Assembly (NCBI GenBank): GCA_017893485.1
Contig: CM030363.1
Location: 82,686,230 to 82,750,229, forward strand
Source: Hemerocallis citrina
Taxonomy: Eukaryota; Streptophyta; Magnoliopsida; Asparagales; Asphodelaceae
DNA: 64,000 bases
Direction: 5' to 3'
Below the pieces are notes generated by a model. The model made no database searches. It was given only the letters and a program-made list of their open reading frames with translations, and was not told the DNA's origin. The first letter of the stretch is position 1. The number at the start of each line of letters is the position of its first letter. The position numbers and the translations under genes were made by a program. Positions 11,630 to 24,100 of this stretch are shown here, one piece after another.

Positions 11630-12593
11630 TGTGATTAATAAATGTAGATATTAGGTTTGAGGTTGTTGACTCTTAGTTTGGTGTGCACAAAACGTGTCTA
11701 TAAATACTAATATGTTTAAATTGAGTTGTTCAGATTTTCAGGATCAAATAATATCCATAAGAGATCCAAGAGAGATTCAAGAATATTCAAAGAAGGAAAG
11801 TAATAAAGAAAGATTGAGAAATCAAGCAAAAAAAAGATATTCAAAAAGAGCAGTTGATTGATTAGTGTCTAAGAAAGCTACCAAAGACCAGTTGCTATAA
11901 TTCTATATTTGTGAGATTTAAATCTGTGTAAAATTGATTGATTGATTGATTTGTTCTTTTGGTAAGAATATAAAGTGGATTCGGTATGAACAGCGCGATA
12001 CCGGTCGACCGTACCTTATGACGGTCGACCGCATCGTAGTCGACACCAACTCTCAGTTGCGTAAGAAGTAGTCGACCCTTCATCTCTCTACTTTACGTCA
12101 GAGAGGTGACCGGTCGACCGCACTTTGCGCTGTTCACATTTTCGGAATGTATCGTTTCCAATTTTGATCGATACACTTTCCAATCTATTTAATTGGCTGA
12201 ACCCACTGAGTATTCCTCACCTATTACTTCTGAGAAAAATCTTCTGAACTAATCTTTCAACAATCAATCCGAGTGTGTGTGATAATCTTTTTGTATTCTT
12301 CAATCAGGATCAGTTAAGGATCTTGAGTTTTCTTTTTCTTTTTTCACTTCGGTGAAATTGACGGGACTTGTGTTAGAAGTCATGTGGGTGTAATAGGTCT
12401 CTCGGCCTGAATCTGAGAATTACTGTACAAGGGTTTTGAGTATAGTGGAATGCTTGTGGCAGAGAATTGCTACAAGTAGGAGGTGTGCTATCTGCGTTTG
12501 CTCTTCTTAACTTTTTATTTATTCTGCACTTTATTTTAATTATTTTTTTTATTCCGCACAATCACCCTATTCACCCCCCTAGGGTGATTTACA
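11630..12593 (+). repeat. Element F: Ty1/copia 5' LTR (start uncertain)
   Basis: The LTR ends GATTTACA at 12593, one base before a tRNA-iMet primer site. A TATA box (CTATAAATAC) is at about 11699. U3 upstream of it would be very short, so the true start may lie further left or be lost. TGTGATTAAT (about 11629) and TGTTGACTC (11664) are the two candidate starts. The LTR contains a large inverted repeat at 11988-12135 bearing GGTCGACC motifs. Confidence 0.6.
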
Positions 12594-12594
12594 G

Positions 12595-12606
12595 TGGTAT
12601 CAGAGC
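12595..12606 (+). other. Primer binding site of F, tRNA-iMet type
   Basis: TGGTATCAGAGC is complementary to the 3' end of plant initiator methionine tRNA. It begins one base after the LTR end and fixes the element as plus-strand. Confidence 0.9.
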
Positions 12607-12648
12607 GAGGTGCTTATCAAAAGTTTAAAAGCTTAAGCAAAAGTTCCA

Positions 12649-14260
12649 ATGGCTGAAATTCCTCCTCCTGAAAACTTGTACTCATCGGAGTCATTCGTCT
12701 CCAATGGGACAAGCCTTACACGCTCACCATTTTTTGATGAAAATGCTACGATGTTTGGAAAGTCCGTATGTCTCATTTTCTACAGACGCTTGGAGAAGAA
12801 GTATGGAATGTGTGCATCAATAAAACAGATATTTCAGTCAGCGATGGAAAGACAGCTTTCACAAAAGCAGAGCTGGCTCTCAAGACAGCAAATTCCAAAG
12901 CCATGAAGACTCTCTATGCAGGGTTGAACAACGAAGAACTAATGCGATACGGGTAAAACTGTAAGACAACATACGAGATCTGGAACAACATGCTGAAGCG
13001 GCATGAGGGAACCACTTCTGAGGTAAAAGCTAAAGTTAATTTATGTTTTTATAAGTTTGATGTGTTTCTCATGTTGCCAGGGAAAAATGTGGACCAAATG
13101 CTCGTCCGTTTCAATATCATTGCTCACGAACTTGAGAGCTTAGGTATGGGTTGGATGATGACCGAAAGGTCGGAAAACTCATAAGCTGTCTCACGCCAGA
13201 GTGGGATGTAAAAGCTGCTGTGATGAGGGAAACCCTTGAAGAGAAGGGATTCGACTACTACACATTCTAATGGAAGTTGAAGACATACGAGATGGAAATG
13301 ACAGAAACCAAGAGATACAGACAAAACATCGGGATTGAACCAAAAATCGAAGAGAAAACTATTGCACTAAATGCAGATTCAGATCGTGAGGAGTCAGACG
13401 AAGACATTGCCTTATAGACCAAGCAATTTCATAAGTACCTCAAACATAAAAAATATGGCAGGTACAAAGGAGAAAGGGAGAAAGATAAAGATGACGTGTG
13501 CTATAAGTGAAAGAAGCCTGAAACCATCCGTGCAAATTGTCCCGTCTCATAAGACAGGAATATGGACTACTACCGCTCAAACCTAGGTCTGAAAAAGAAG
13601 GCACTGAAGGCAACATGGTTGGACTCTGATTCAAGTGAGGAAGAGCAAGTCTACGATGACGTCGGCTTCATGGCTCTTGGGAATGGTGAGGTGCAATCAC
13701 CATCTCAAGAAGAGGTAATCGAAGAACCCACTTATGATGAGCTAGTAGACATGCGTAATGGTTTAAAGGACTATGCTAAGAAACTAAGTCGTGAACTTAG
13801 GCAATATAAACCAATTCCAAATGAAACACATGACTCTTGTATTGCAAAAAATCAAAAAACTGAAAAATAAGAATGCCTTGATCTTGGAAAATTTTGAGTC
13901 ATTTAGAAAAGATCATGATGTATTGCTAGAGGAAAATGAACTTTTAAAACAACAAATTCGAGAGTCCTTAGCAACACATGATGATCACTTAAGAAAAATT
14001 CATTAGAAATCTATTTATATCTCCAAACTCACAGATGATTTAAAAAAATGCAAAAGGAAATTTGATGAGGTAGTGGAAGGATGTAATGAAGCTATTGAAC
14101 AAAATAGGATTGTTGATGCTACAATAGACACTCTTCGTTGGAATACAAAAGAAGATGAGATGACTAGGAAAAGACTATGTAAAAGAGTAACTGAGCTTGA
14201 AAAAATTGTGGAAAAATATGAAGAGCCCAGTTACCTTATTACAAAAAATTCAAGATCCTA
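12649..14260 (+). pseudogene. Element F: Ty1/copia gag, broken
   Basis: This is the capsid/nucleocapsid precursor of a copia element, probably of the SIRE type because of its long coiled-coil C-terminal part. It starts MAEIPPPENLY at 12649. The reading moves between frames (12768-12956, then 12990-13184), with pieces such as ELALKTANSKAMKTLYAGL and TTYEIWNNMLKRHEG typical of the copia gag (UBN2) family. A zinc knuckle of the CCHC type lies at 13499-13540. Its second cysteine codon is a TGA stop (13508-13510) and its His position is Thr. Charged coiled-coil fragments follow (13562-14303). It has several frameshifts and stops and is cut by element E at 14261. Protease, integrase and RT lie beyond E and outside the window, or are lost. 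Confidence 0.8.
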
Positions 14261-17200
14261 TGTCACGCCCTGCTTCCCAAAAATACAGAATACGAGCACG
14301 TAACATTGGCCCAGCGAATGACTAATGTCACCCATAAGTTATTTATCTGATCAACTCAATAATATAATCAATACCGAACAATTGCGCAGACAACAATAAT
14401 AATTTCATGAACAATAATACTTGGAATGAAGTAATAAAAATATCCAAATACAATAATAATCCAACGTCTGGAAACAAATAGCAATATTCGGGTCATAAGC
14501 CCAATACAATGAAATAACAATAATTCAATGATTAACTCTTCATAACAAAGTAATAAATATTTATTAAGCGGCGATGCAATCAATTTCTTCACCAATATTG
14601 TTCTCCCAATCCATCGAGCAATTCTCCATCAACACCTGTAAACACTTCATTTAAAAAGAGGAGAAAAATTGTCCTCAGAGCAAATCATGGACAACAAGTA
14701 GAAAAAGCAGGGAACAATGGAATAACGGTATAACAATGAAGTCAATGGATCAATAGGAATCAATAACTTGGCACGATAATAAATAATCAAGATCGCGGTA
14801 ATCGATACAATGGCTATAAACAATGGTTCAATATTCGGTAACAATAATCAATGATCAATATCAATAACACTTAGCCAATATTCGATATCAATAGGAATAA
14901 TGAGGAACAATATGCAGTGTCAATGTGGTCTGATCCTTAAATCTATTAATTATTTTAATCCTAACTAGTGTAGCACTTTAAGCGTCCCATCCATTTACCA
15001 CATGGTTACTACATACAGACAATTTACATTTTTGACTTAGTGGTGGGCTCTATAGTTCATGTACTCGGCAACGGTAATCAATATTCAATAGTGACTGATG
15101 ACCGAATCAATCGAGATGCTGTAGTCAGTAATCTACAATTAATCGATGACCGATATGACCAATAGATAAATAAATAGGAAAACATGGGCCCCTCCTCCGA
15201 GTACAGTCCCTATATTATCCACTACTAAAAGTCAATCCCTTAAACCCTGGCTTGTTAATTATTTTATCAATGCAACAATACATTATGTAGTCCAGAGACA
15301 TTTCAGTGAACGATAGAAATAATAGGATGATAACTTGAAGTAGGAAAATTAGAATAATGACAATAAGACATTAGGATCATGAAAGGCAACACACATCATT
15401 AATTCATGCAATAGTACGATATAAGAATAGTTAAACTATTAAAAACTAAAGTATAAAATTCTGGACAGCAAGAGTAGTCTGTACAAAAGTACAATTTCAT
15501 GCTGTTTCAGACACTGAAAAGTGAATCTGCCAGAAGTTCTAGAAACTAAACTTCCACACGGTTCCAACGCATCTTTAAAGTTCAAAATCCGACAACAGTA
15601 GCTAGGTCAATCACAATGTTCTTTACAGATTTCATGTTCAGGCAGAATTTCGATATTATGTTATTATGATTTTAGAAACAACAAAAAATCCATAATAAAT
15701 TCATTAAAAGTGTTTTTTTGGACTCCTAAACATGATTACTAACAATCTGGAAATTATCAGAGCAAAATTTTATCATTTGATCAGCCTTTTTACTATTTAA
15801 ACATGAAAGATACAAGAATCTGAAAGTAAAAAAATACAGCTGTAGTAAAACAGGCATAACTTTGGTACAAAACTCGGAATTTAAAAATTCAAGAAGTTCT
15901 AGAAACTAGAAAGATAAGGCTACAATTCTAATTCAGAAAGTAGTTCATTTTAAGATCGTATACTGGTTCAGAAACAGTAGTCAGCGAGCAGGCCAGCAAG
16001 CAATATACAGGTTTTGTGTAGTTTTCTTAAAATAAATTTATTTAAACATAATGGATATCAATTCTATTAGTCGATAACTGTATAATCAGCATGATGGGTG
16101 TCAAAACATGATAAACAAAATTAGAACACATACATACACTAATTTATCATCAATCAACCATCAATCGATCAAACAACATACAACCTAGCAATTGTCTCTA
16201 TAATAATTAATCGTGTCATGATTATACGGTTAACCCGATTATCAATTCTACATGCACTCATGAAAGATCCAAACTTTAGAGTCAAAAGTGACACGATGTT
16301 AAGAATATTGAGGTTAGCTCGTGTAAATCCTGAATAGACCCAACAAAGAAATGAACAATGGATAATACAATAACAAACAAATCTACTTGTAAGAGTTTCA
16401 ACGAAACTTGAATTTGATACAATTAACAATTCAAGGGGATGGTGACTTTCCTTATAAACGGTGAAAACGAATACCAAGAATAATGGAATAAGAATCCCGA
16501 AGCAACGAACCCATGAACACACGAACTAGCACGAAGAATATACGTGCAATACACGTGCACAATACGTGTACAAAATACCCAAAGCAAGATAGCAGTACTA
16601 GAGACAGACAGCAGCTACAGTAGCAGAGGGAACCCACTATAGCTAAGGGGTGGTGTCGCTGGTGGGCAGGGGGGTCGTCGGCGTGAATGGCGAGGCGTCG
16701 ACGTTGACATGATGGCACCGAGGAGGGAGGAACAGAGACAGCAACAAAGGGGTTTTCTGGTTCTGGCCGCTGGCATCGACAAGAGCAGAAGAGGAGGTGA
16801 GCAGCGCTGTAGGAAGGCGGCGCGACGGCAGATGGCGACGAGGTTGGGGGTCGCCGGAGTCGGGGAAGTGGTCGGAGAAGAGCACAGGGAAGAAGAACAG
16901 TAACGGGTATTGTAGCCTGCACGGGAAATTGACTGGGAAAGAGAAACAGAGAAGAAAGAGAAAGAGGAGAGAGGAGAGAGATTGTGCGGCTACAATTTTG
17001 CAATTTGTGTTTTTAGGATTTGTATTAGGATTGTATTTATAGAATACAAGTAGATTATTGGGTTATTGGGTTAGGATGCAACAATAGTGGGTTTGAGTTG
17101 AGAACAAACTGTAATTGGATTTTAGGGTTCAATAAGGGGTAGAACTAAATCAATAGAGTTCAAATAAAAATAGCCACAATAAATAAGAGAACAATAGGAT

Positions 17201-17638
17201 CGACAATAAAAGCTCAATCAAAAGAACAGAACTTCGTGAACAGAAATTTAAATCTAAATAAATAGATAAATAATATAAAGGAAAACAATATAAGTTGGCT
17301 TGAAATTAAATTAGAATTCATAACAAAAATCAGATCAAGTACAATAATAAAATATATATAATTCAACAGATGAACTTTAATTAAATAATCAAGAAATAAC
17401 AATTAATAATTTTAATCAAAATAAAATTATATAACAATTTAGTATTTGGGTTTATCAATTTATTGAAATAATTCAATAATAATAATATATTGTATTTAGG
17501 CACAAATATAAATAGTCGATCAAAAAAGAATTAGGAAGTAAGACTAAAATACACCTTAATTCAAAATTAATGAGATTTTGATTACAAAACACTTTAATAC
17601 AAATTTGAAACGAATTTAGAACAAAATAAATTTATAAA
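14261..17638 (-). repeat. Element E: left (3') LTR, main part
   Basis: It begins TGTCACGCCC at 14261 and is homologous over its length to 46140-48955. The LTR resumes after element D at about 45578 and ends GGGGGTTACA at 45640, so the intact LTR was about 3440 bp. On the element strand it reads TGTAACCCCC...GGGCGTGACA. The five bases before it are TCCTA; the matching right flank is outside the window. Identity to the right LTR over the first 140 bp is about 89% by eye, so E is the oldest complete LTR pair here. A minus-strand TATA box lies at 17034-17043, followed by a CT-rich leader and a Ser/Pro-rich chance ORF (16452-17003). Confidence 0.9.
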
Positions 17639-18185
17639 TGTTGCCGCTGAATCAGGTGTGGGGGCAATAGACAGAATTTGTGAATTCGTAGGAACTCGAA
17701 CAAGCTGAATATGACTTCTTCCTCGTTGACAAATTGACTCCTTGGTGCTCCCGCGAACTTGCACAAACGTTCGGAACACTGGGATGGATCTCGACGACGA
17801 ACCCTCCGACGCTCTTGTCAGTACTCAGTAAAGAAAGTGGAAAAAGCTTAGGTCGACAAAGAGTGATCACCTTGTAACGACAGGAGGTATGGGGTATTTA
17901 TAGTCGCCGTGGGGATCTGCTTCGGGATAAAAACAAATCCGTACTTCCCGGTGTGACTAGATAGAAGTGGTTGAAACCACCTCCAGTGGATAAGGACGAG
18001 GCAGGATTTTCTCATATCCTGTTGAACTGGTCCTTAACGGGTTGAGACCCATTCTGAACTGAACAGCGTTCATGGGTTAGTAGGTCCAAGAGGAGAGACC
18101 CGGTTCCTAATTCGGACCCTTCTGTAGGTAAAAATTACCATCTTGCCCCTGTAACTTCCGATTAACCTCATCTTTAGCCATATCA
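17639..18185 (-). repeat. Element D: left (3') LTR
   Basis: 547 bp, from TGTTGCCGCTG to TAGCCATATCA. The minus strand reads TGATATGGCTA...CAGCGGCAACA. The TATA box is on the minus strand at 17895-17903. A PPT-like tract follows directly to its right (18186-18202; minus strand GGGAGTGGGGGGCTCG). ATAAA precedes it at 17634-17638 and also occurs at 45577-45581, a likely but imperfect target duplication because the right LTR has lost its terminal bases. Confidence 0.9.
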
Positions 18186-18714
18186 CGAGCCCCCCACTCC
18201 CGAAGACTGTGTGTTATGTCCTTTGGGAAGTAGTTTTGTTGTTTTAATGGCATATAGGGCTTTATCAGATTTCTCAAAGGGTGTTCGAATCTCGTTTGAG
18301 GGGTGATGGTGCTTTTCTGAGTTGGTAATGTGCTCAAGATTGTTGTTAGGCATTTCTGGATTTTTCAAAGATTTTTCCCAATTTTTTAACTATTTTTCGG
18401 ATCAGTTATTCAGTCTTGCGAAGCAACAATTTGTCTCTAAGAAATATCAATTAATTAATCTAATAAATAATTATTTACTCAGGAGCACCAAAATATTTTT
18501 TCCGAATTTATAATTTTTTTTAGAATTTTTAATTAATTTTTTGAATTTTAAATTATTTTTTGCAATTTTTCAACAATTAATCCAAATTTATAATTAAAAT
18601 AAAAGGATTTATTAAACAAAATCGACGTGGTGCAATCTGGGACGTTGATCATACCATGGCGTGCTTTTTGGAGTGATTTGACGACTGTGAAGAGGGCAAA
18701 TTTTGCATGTTTAA
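18186..18714 (-). other. Element D: polypurine tract and AT-rich 3' region
   Basis: The polypurine tract abuts the LTR. The rest (18340-18610) is AT-rich noncoding sequence of the kind also present at the same place in C (22190-22400) and B (49690-49970). No gene is seen. Confidence 0.7.
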
Positions 18715-20235
18715 AGGTCGGTGGCAACTGACATCGGGACGCTTCGCCGAAGTCTAGGGGGGTGACATGTGGCGTGGGGGCCCTGGCTTCTTCGTGTTCT
18801 GGACATCGATGGCAAACGACTTCAGAAAGCTTGCTGAAGTCTAGGGGATCGACACGTGGCGTGTGGGCCCCTATTTCTTCGTGCTTTGGATGTCGGTGAC
18901 AATCAACCTCGGGGACGAATAGGAGAGCGCCACGTGGCCAGGGAGGGGGGCACAACCACCGTTGACTAGTCAACGCAATTGTTTGTGTTTGGACGTCGGT
19001 GGCAAACGACCTCGGGGATGAATAGGAGAGCGCTACGTGGCCAGTGGGTCCCAGCCACCGTTGACTAGTCAACGCAATTGTTTGTGTTTGGATGTCAATG
19101 GCAAATGACCTCGGGGACGAATAGAAGAGCACCATGTGGCCAGTGGGTCCCAGCCACCGTTGACTAGTCAACGCAATTGTTTGCATTTGGACGTCGGTGG
19201 CAAACAATTTCGGGGACGAATAGGAGAGCGCCACGTGGCCAGTGGGGGGGCCCAGCCACCGTTGACTAGTCAACACAATTGTTTGTGTTTGGACGTCGGT
19301 GGCAAACGACCTCAGGGACGAATAGGAGAGTGCCACGTGGCCAGTGGGTCCCAACCACCGTTGACTAGTCAACGCAATTGTTTGTGTTTGGACATCGGTG
19401 GCAAACAACCTCGGGGATGAATAGGAGAGCGTCACATGGCCAGTGGGTCCCAGCCACCGTTGACCAGTCAACGCAATTGTTTGCATTTGGACGTCGGTGG
19501 TAAACGATTTCGGGGACGAATGGGAGAGCACCACGTGGCCAGTAGGTCCCAGCTACCATTGACCAGTCAACGCAATTGTTTGTGTTTGGACGTCAGTGGC
19601 AAACGACTTCGGGGATGAATGGGAGAGGGCCACGTGGCCTGTGGGTCCCAGCCACCATTGACCAGTCAACGCAATTATTTGCGTTTGGACGTCGATGGCA
19701 AACGACTTCGAGGACGAATGGGAGAGCGCCATGTGGCCTGTGGGTCCCAGCTACCGTTGACCAGTCAATGCAATTGTTTGCATTTGGACGCCGGTGGCAA
19801 ACGACTTTGGGGACGAATGGGAGAGCGCCACGTGGCCTGTGGGTCCCAGCTACCGTTGACCAGTCAATGCAATTGTTTGCGTTTGGACGTCAGTGGCAAA
19901 CGACTTCGGGGACGAATGGGAAAGCGCTACGTGGCCAGTGGGTCCCAGGCACCTTTGACCCATCAACGCAATTGTTTGCATTTGGACGTCGGTGGCAAAC
20001 GACTTCAGGGACGAATGGGAGAGCGCCACGTGGCCAGTGGGTCCCAAGCATCTTTGGCCAGTCAACGCAATTGTTTGCATTTGGACGTCGGTGGCAAATG
20101 ACTTCGGGGAGGAATGGGAAAATGCCACGTAGCCAGTGGGTCCTAGGCACCGTTGACAGCCAATGCAATTGTTTGCGTTTGGACGTCGGTGGCAAACAAC
20201 TTCGGGGACGAATGGGAAAGTGCCACGTGGTACGT
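18715..20235. repeat. Element D: 99-bp tandem array with G-box and paired W-box motifs
   Basis: The unit start GTTGACTAGTCAAC recurs at 18961, 19060, 19159, 19261, 19360 and 19459 and continues to about 20160 with TTGACCAGTCAA variants. The period is 99 bp (102 once). About 13 good copies plus two diverged copies lie at the left edge. Each unit holds CCACGTGG (a G-box core) and the palindrome TTGACTAGTCAA, two W-box cores in opposite orientation. The position, between the extra ORF and the 3' LTR, is the hypervariable 3' region of Tat/Ogre elements known to seed satellite DNA. Confidence 0.9.
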
Positions 20236-20512
20236 CTCTTGAGTTGACTAGATATTTTTGTCATTTCTGCTAAATGGGCCAGGCATTTGCACCGTTGGGG
20301 GCCTTTTACCCTTGGGAAGTACGCCAACTACCCCAACCTCTATAAGTCTCCACCCCCACTCTCATTTGCCCACTATTCTTCTTTTTTACTCAGGCGAGAT
20401 TTGTCACTTGCGAGAGCTTCCGGCGAGTTTTCACGGTGCTCTGGTGTGTTTTCCGACCATTGCTGTCAATTCAAGGTAATTCTATACTTAGCTTATTTTC
20501 GTCCTTTAGGGA

Positions 20513-21412
20513 ATGTCTAGTGACCACGCAGGGCAGGAGCCCTCCCTTCCTCTTGCCGCCGAGGCCTCCTCTAGTCAGGTCATCCCAAAAGACAAGGGCA
20601 AGGCCGTAGTACAGACTTCTTGGTAATTAGGAGAAGAGAATGGGAAAGTTCGGAAGGTTTCCAGGGGTGCTAACCGGACTCCAGAGGGTTCGGGAACTTT
20701 CGGAGGACCAGGCGGAGCGGATTATGTACGGGATGGGTCGTAGCTTCGAGGAAAACGAAGCTAGAAAGACGACAGAGGCAGACGAGACGGTTTCTATCCT
20801 CACTGAGGAGGACCTGGGACGCATTCGGGAAGGCTTCCAAATTTCGGGGGAGTACGCCCTAATGCTCCCTGGGGCAGGAGTGAGGGCCAACTTGCCGATG
20901 CCCGTTGACATGTGCTTCTGGCCTGTCGATGTGTTCTTGGTAGGAATTCGGCTCCCACTCCACCCCTTCGTCGTCGAAGTGCTGAGGCGGTTCCGCCTCA
21001 GCCCAGTTCAGTACATGCCGAACGTTTGGCGACTGGTCAACGGATTCACTTGCACTGTCAAGCGGCCGGCTTCGCGCCGAGGTTGAGCGTTCTCCGGACG
21101 GTATACTAGATTCACCAACAACACAAGACGGAGTACTGTTTCTATCTTGCTCCGAGGTATTAGCGAAGCTGGTAAGCTGTCCGGACTAAATAAAGAATTG
21201 GAGGGATAAATACTTTTTAATCCAAAGTCCGGTCCCTTGGGAGATCCCTACGACTTGGGTAGAGGCGGTCTCGAAGAGAGTCAAGGAGTGTTCGACACTT
21301 GGTTCCGAGGAAGGGGGACATGGTTCGGATGCTGCTCGACCACCCGAAGTGTGGTTGGAGGGACTTGACCAAGGAGGCGCTCTTCCGGGGGGGCTTAGCT
21401 CGATAAACCCCA
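20513..21412 (+). pseudogene. Element D: antisense extra gene, exon 1 (gypsy-type-transposon family)
   Basis: This is the extra gene of Tat retrotransposons, carried on the strand opposite to gag-pol. It resembles the plant family annotated as 'putative gypsy type transposon' (Pfam Transposase_28); its function is unknown. It starts MSSDHAGQEPSLPL at 20513. A stop follows near 20625, and the main block is at 20640-21086 with the conserved EYALMLPGAGVRA, the cysteine/tryptophan patch DMCFWPVD, LPLHPFVVEVLRRF and LSPVQYMPNVWRL. A frameshift near 21060 and further stops break it. Its end TKEALFRGGLA matches element C. A GT donor follows at about 21413, and the intron now contains all of element C. 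Confidence 0.75.
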
Positions 21413-21461
21413 GTTTTGTCTTCTTTTTTTTTCGATCGGTGCTATTTGAAAGGTAGGCCAT

Positions 21462-21994
21462 TGTTACTGCTAAATCTGGTGTGGGGGCAAACAGATAGTA
21501 TTTGTGGATTCTTGGAAAACTTGAATAGCAAACCTGGAACCTGTTCCGCCGGAGTTTGGCCACTGACTCCCACCGTTCACCTGCAAAAAGTGCGAGACAC
21601 CGGGGTTGATCCCGGCGACGCACCCTCCGACGCTCAAGTCAGTAACCAGGAAGGATTATGAAAGAGGGTAAATTGGCAAAAGATTGATTACCTCTTAATG
21701 GTGATGGATGGGGGGTATTTATAGCTGCCGTTGGGGTCAGATTAGGAATGTAATCCCAGTGATCAGATAAGGAATGTAATCCCTAATCCCCAGTGAAAGG
21801 ATAGATGTGAATCAGGGCCGTTGATTAGTATTAATCAGAAATCCTAATTCTATCCTGCTGGACTGGGTTTATTTCGGGTTGGGACCCGTACCCAGTTGAG
21901 GTGGATCCGTTCGTGGGTTATTGGGTCTTTGGGAAAAGACCCAGGACTCACCTCGGACCCATTGGTAGACATAACCCCATTTTTAGCCATATCA
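21462..21994 (-). repeat. Element C: left (3') LTR
   Basis: 533 bp, TGTTACTGC...CCATATCA. The minus-strand TATA box is at 21716-21724. Compared with the right copy it lacks a block between 'ggtagac' and 'ataacccc'. The PPT is at 21995-22011 (minus strand GGGAGTGGGGGGCTCG). Confidence 0.93.
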
Positions 21995-22499
21995 CGAGCC
22001 CCCCACTCCCGAAGACTGAGTTTGATCAGCCTTTGAGGAGTAGTTTTACTGATTTAATGGCTGGCGGAGTTGTATCGGAGTCCAAATAGAAGGTTTCGAA
22101 TCTTTACAGGAGGCAGTATGGTGATTTTCGAAGTTAGTTGTGTGCTCTGAGTTGTTCTTGAGCTCTTCTAGGTCATTTGGTGATTTTTATCTATTTTTTC
22201 GGAATATTTACTTAATTTTGCGAAGTGTCGATTCGTCATTCGGGGGTCTTAATAAATGGTCCTAGGCAATAATTATTTACTCGGGGGCTCAAAAATATTT
22301 CCTCGACTTTATAATTATTTCTAGGATTTTTAATTAATTTTCCCGAATTTTTAATCATTTTTTCGTAATTTTTAAATAAATAAAACGATTTTAATAAATA
22401 AAATACCGAATTATGGCGTGGCGCGATATGGACCGTTGATCTTGTGCGGGCGCGAATTTATGAAAGATCGGATGGACAGGGTCACTCGACAGCAATTTC

Positions 22500-23400
22500 T
22501 CTACTTTTGCGGGTCGGATGGGCACTTGCTCGGAATCCGAGCGAAGTGGCTCGGTTTTTCCCTCGCGCGAGTGGCTCGGATCGCTAGTTGCTCGGCTCGG
22601 AATTCTGAGCGACGTGGAGCGATCTGCGCTGTCGGATCTCGGCGCGGATCTTGAGGCGAGCACAGTTCTCGATGCTGGCTCAGTTCCCAAGAAAACACTA
22701 TCTTGTTGTTTAGTGGCGCTGGCATGATCTGAGCCGTCGGATCGAAATCTTACGCAAATTTTGAGGGGAAAGTCATTTTTCTCCAATTCGTAGCTCGGAT
22801 TGGCACTTGCTCGGAATCTGAGCTATCCTCTTTGTTGTGGAGGTCGGATCGCCTGTCGCTCGGATCTTGGTTCCGAGGGACATGGGGCGATCTGGGCCGT
22901 TGGATGATGGCACAGATCTCAATGCTGGCTCAGTTCCCAAGAAAACACTATCTTGTCGTTTAGTGGTGCTGGCATGATCTGAGTCGTCGGATTGAAATCT
23001 TACGCGAATTTTGAGGGGAAAGTCGTTTTTCTCCAATTCGTAGCTCGGATTGGCACTTGCTCGGAATCCGAGCTATCCTTTTTGTTGTGGAGGTCGGATC
23101 GCCTGTCGCTCGGATCTTGGTTCCGAGGGACGTGAAGCGATCTGGGCCGTTGGATGATGGCACAGATCTCGATGCTAGCTCAGTTCCCAAGAAAACACTA
23201 TCTTGTCATTTAGTGGCGCTGGCATGATCTGAGCCGTCGGATCGAAATCTTACGCGAATTTTGAGGGGAAAGTCGTTTTTCTCCAATTCGTAGCTCGGAT
23301 TGGCACTTGCTCGGAATCCGAGCTATCCTCTTCGTTGTGGAGGTCGGATCTCCTGTAGCTCGGATCTTGGTTCCGAGGTGCCGAGCTGTTTTACTTGGGT
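22500..23400. repeat. Element C: 250-bp tandem repeat in the 3' region
   Basis: The block AATTTTGAGGGGAAAGTC recurs at about 22757, 23007 and 23257, a period of 250 bp with about 3.5 copies. Units carry paired 'gctcggat...atccgagc' segments able to fold back. The position corresponds to the D array, but the unit sequence is unrelated, as expected for hypervariable Tat 3' regions. AT-rich noncoding sequence lies between the LTR and the array (22190-22400). Confidence 0.85.
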
Positions 23401-24090
23401 CGAAACGTCGCTTCCTTTGCCAACAATCGCGGCTCTTCGTTACTTAGTTGTTTGGGCTTTTGTAACGCTTCAAGGGAGGCCCAAGATGTAATATCCCGGA
23501 CGGATATTACAGTGAATAAATTATTATTTTATTATTATTTTATTATTATTTTGTTTTAATTCCAAAATTAGAATATTTTGGTGATTTTCACCCGGGTTGC
23601 TCCTAGACATTATCTGTATCCAGATATCGGTCAGTATATATCCGTATTGTATCAAATTGATACCGTGATCTTCCGAACTAATAATAAAATTTATTTTATT
23701 ATTATTTCAGAGATTTAATTATTTTTATACGGATTATGCGAAGATTTTCCGGTATACGGACATATATGCGCACATACGAGTAGTATGTCGTTTAGTACAT
23801 TATACGAATTGTGTGTTGTGTATTTTGGACAACACCTATTTTGCTATAACCTAGTAGGGGTGGTTAAGGGTTTGATTAGGAGGTTTAACCTAGGTTAAGT
23901 ATACATGAGAAGGTTAAGAAAAACCCTTCTAGAAACCCTCACATAACACCTCCCCCACATAACACCTCCCTCCACCTCACCACCCTACACCTCACCCTAA
24001 TCCCTACAAGCATGGCCGGCCCATATTTTAGGGAGTGGATTTTGTGAAATTGTGTGGGTGCACATTGCAAATTTTCACCCTTCTCTCCTC

Positions 24091-24100
24091 CTATAAATAC
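24091..24100 (+). promoter_or_regulatory. TATA box of solo LTR G
   Basis: CTATAAATAC followed by CCCCTCC and an AAAGAAAGAAAG-rich leader (24135-24175). It sets the plus orientation and implies that about 4.8 kb of the LTR is R plus U5, an exceptional length. Confidence 0.6.

Noticed and set aside
16452..17003. Ser/Pro-rich ORF of 183 aa (and its partner at 48221-48880) as a real gene
   Set aside because: It spans the LTR leader downstream of the TATA box, is low-complexity, and the two LTR copies differ by frameshifts. It is more likely a chance ORF in a CT-rich leader.
18715..20235. CRISPR-like regular array
   Set aside because: The units are near-identical along their whole length with no unique spacers, and the setting is a plant retrotransposon. 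It is a tandem repeat.
18548..20247. Long ORFs (328 aa on the minus strand, 223 and 160 aa on the plus strand) with repeating peptides
   Set aside because: They arise because the repeat unit is 99 bp, a multiple of three, so any frame that is open in one unit stays open in all. The peptides have no family resemblance, and several overlapping frames are open at once.
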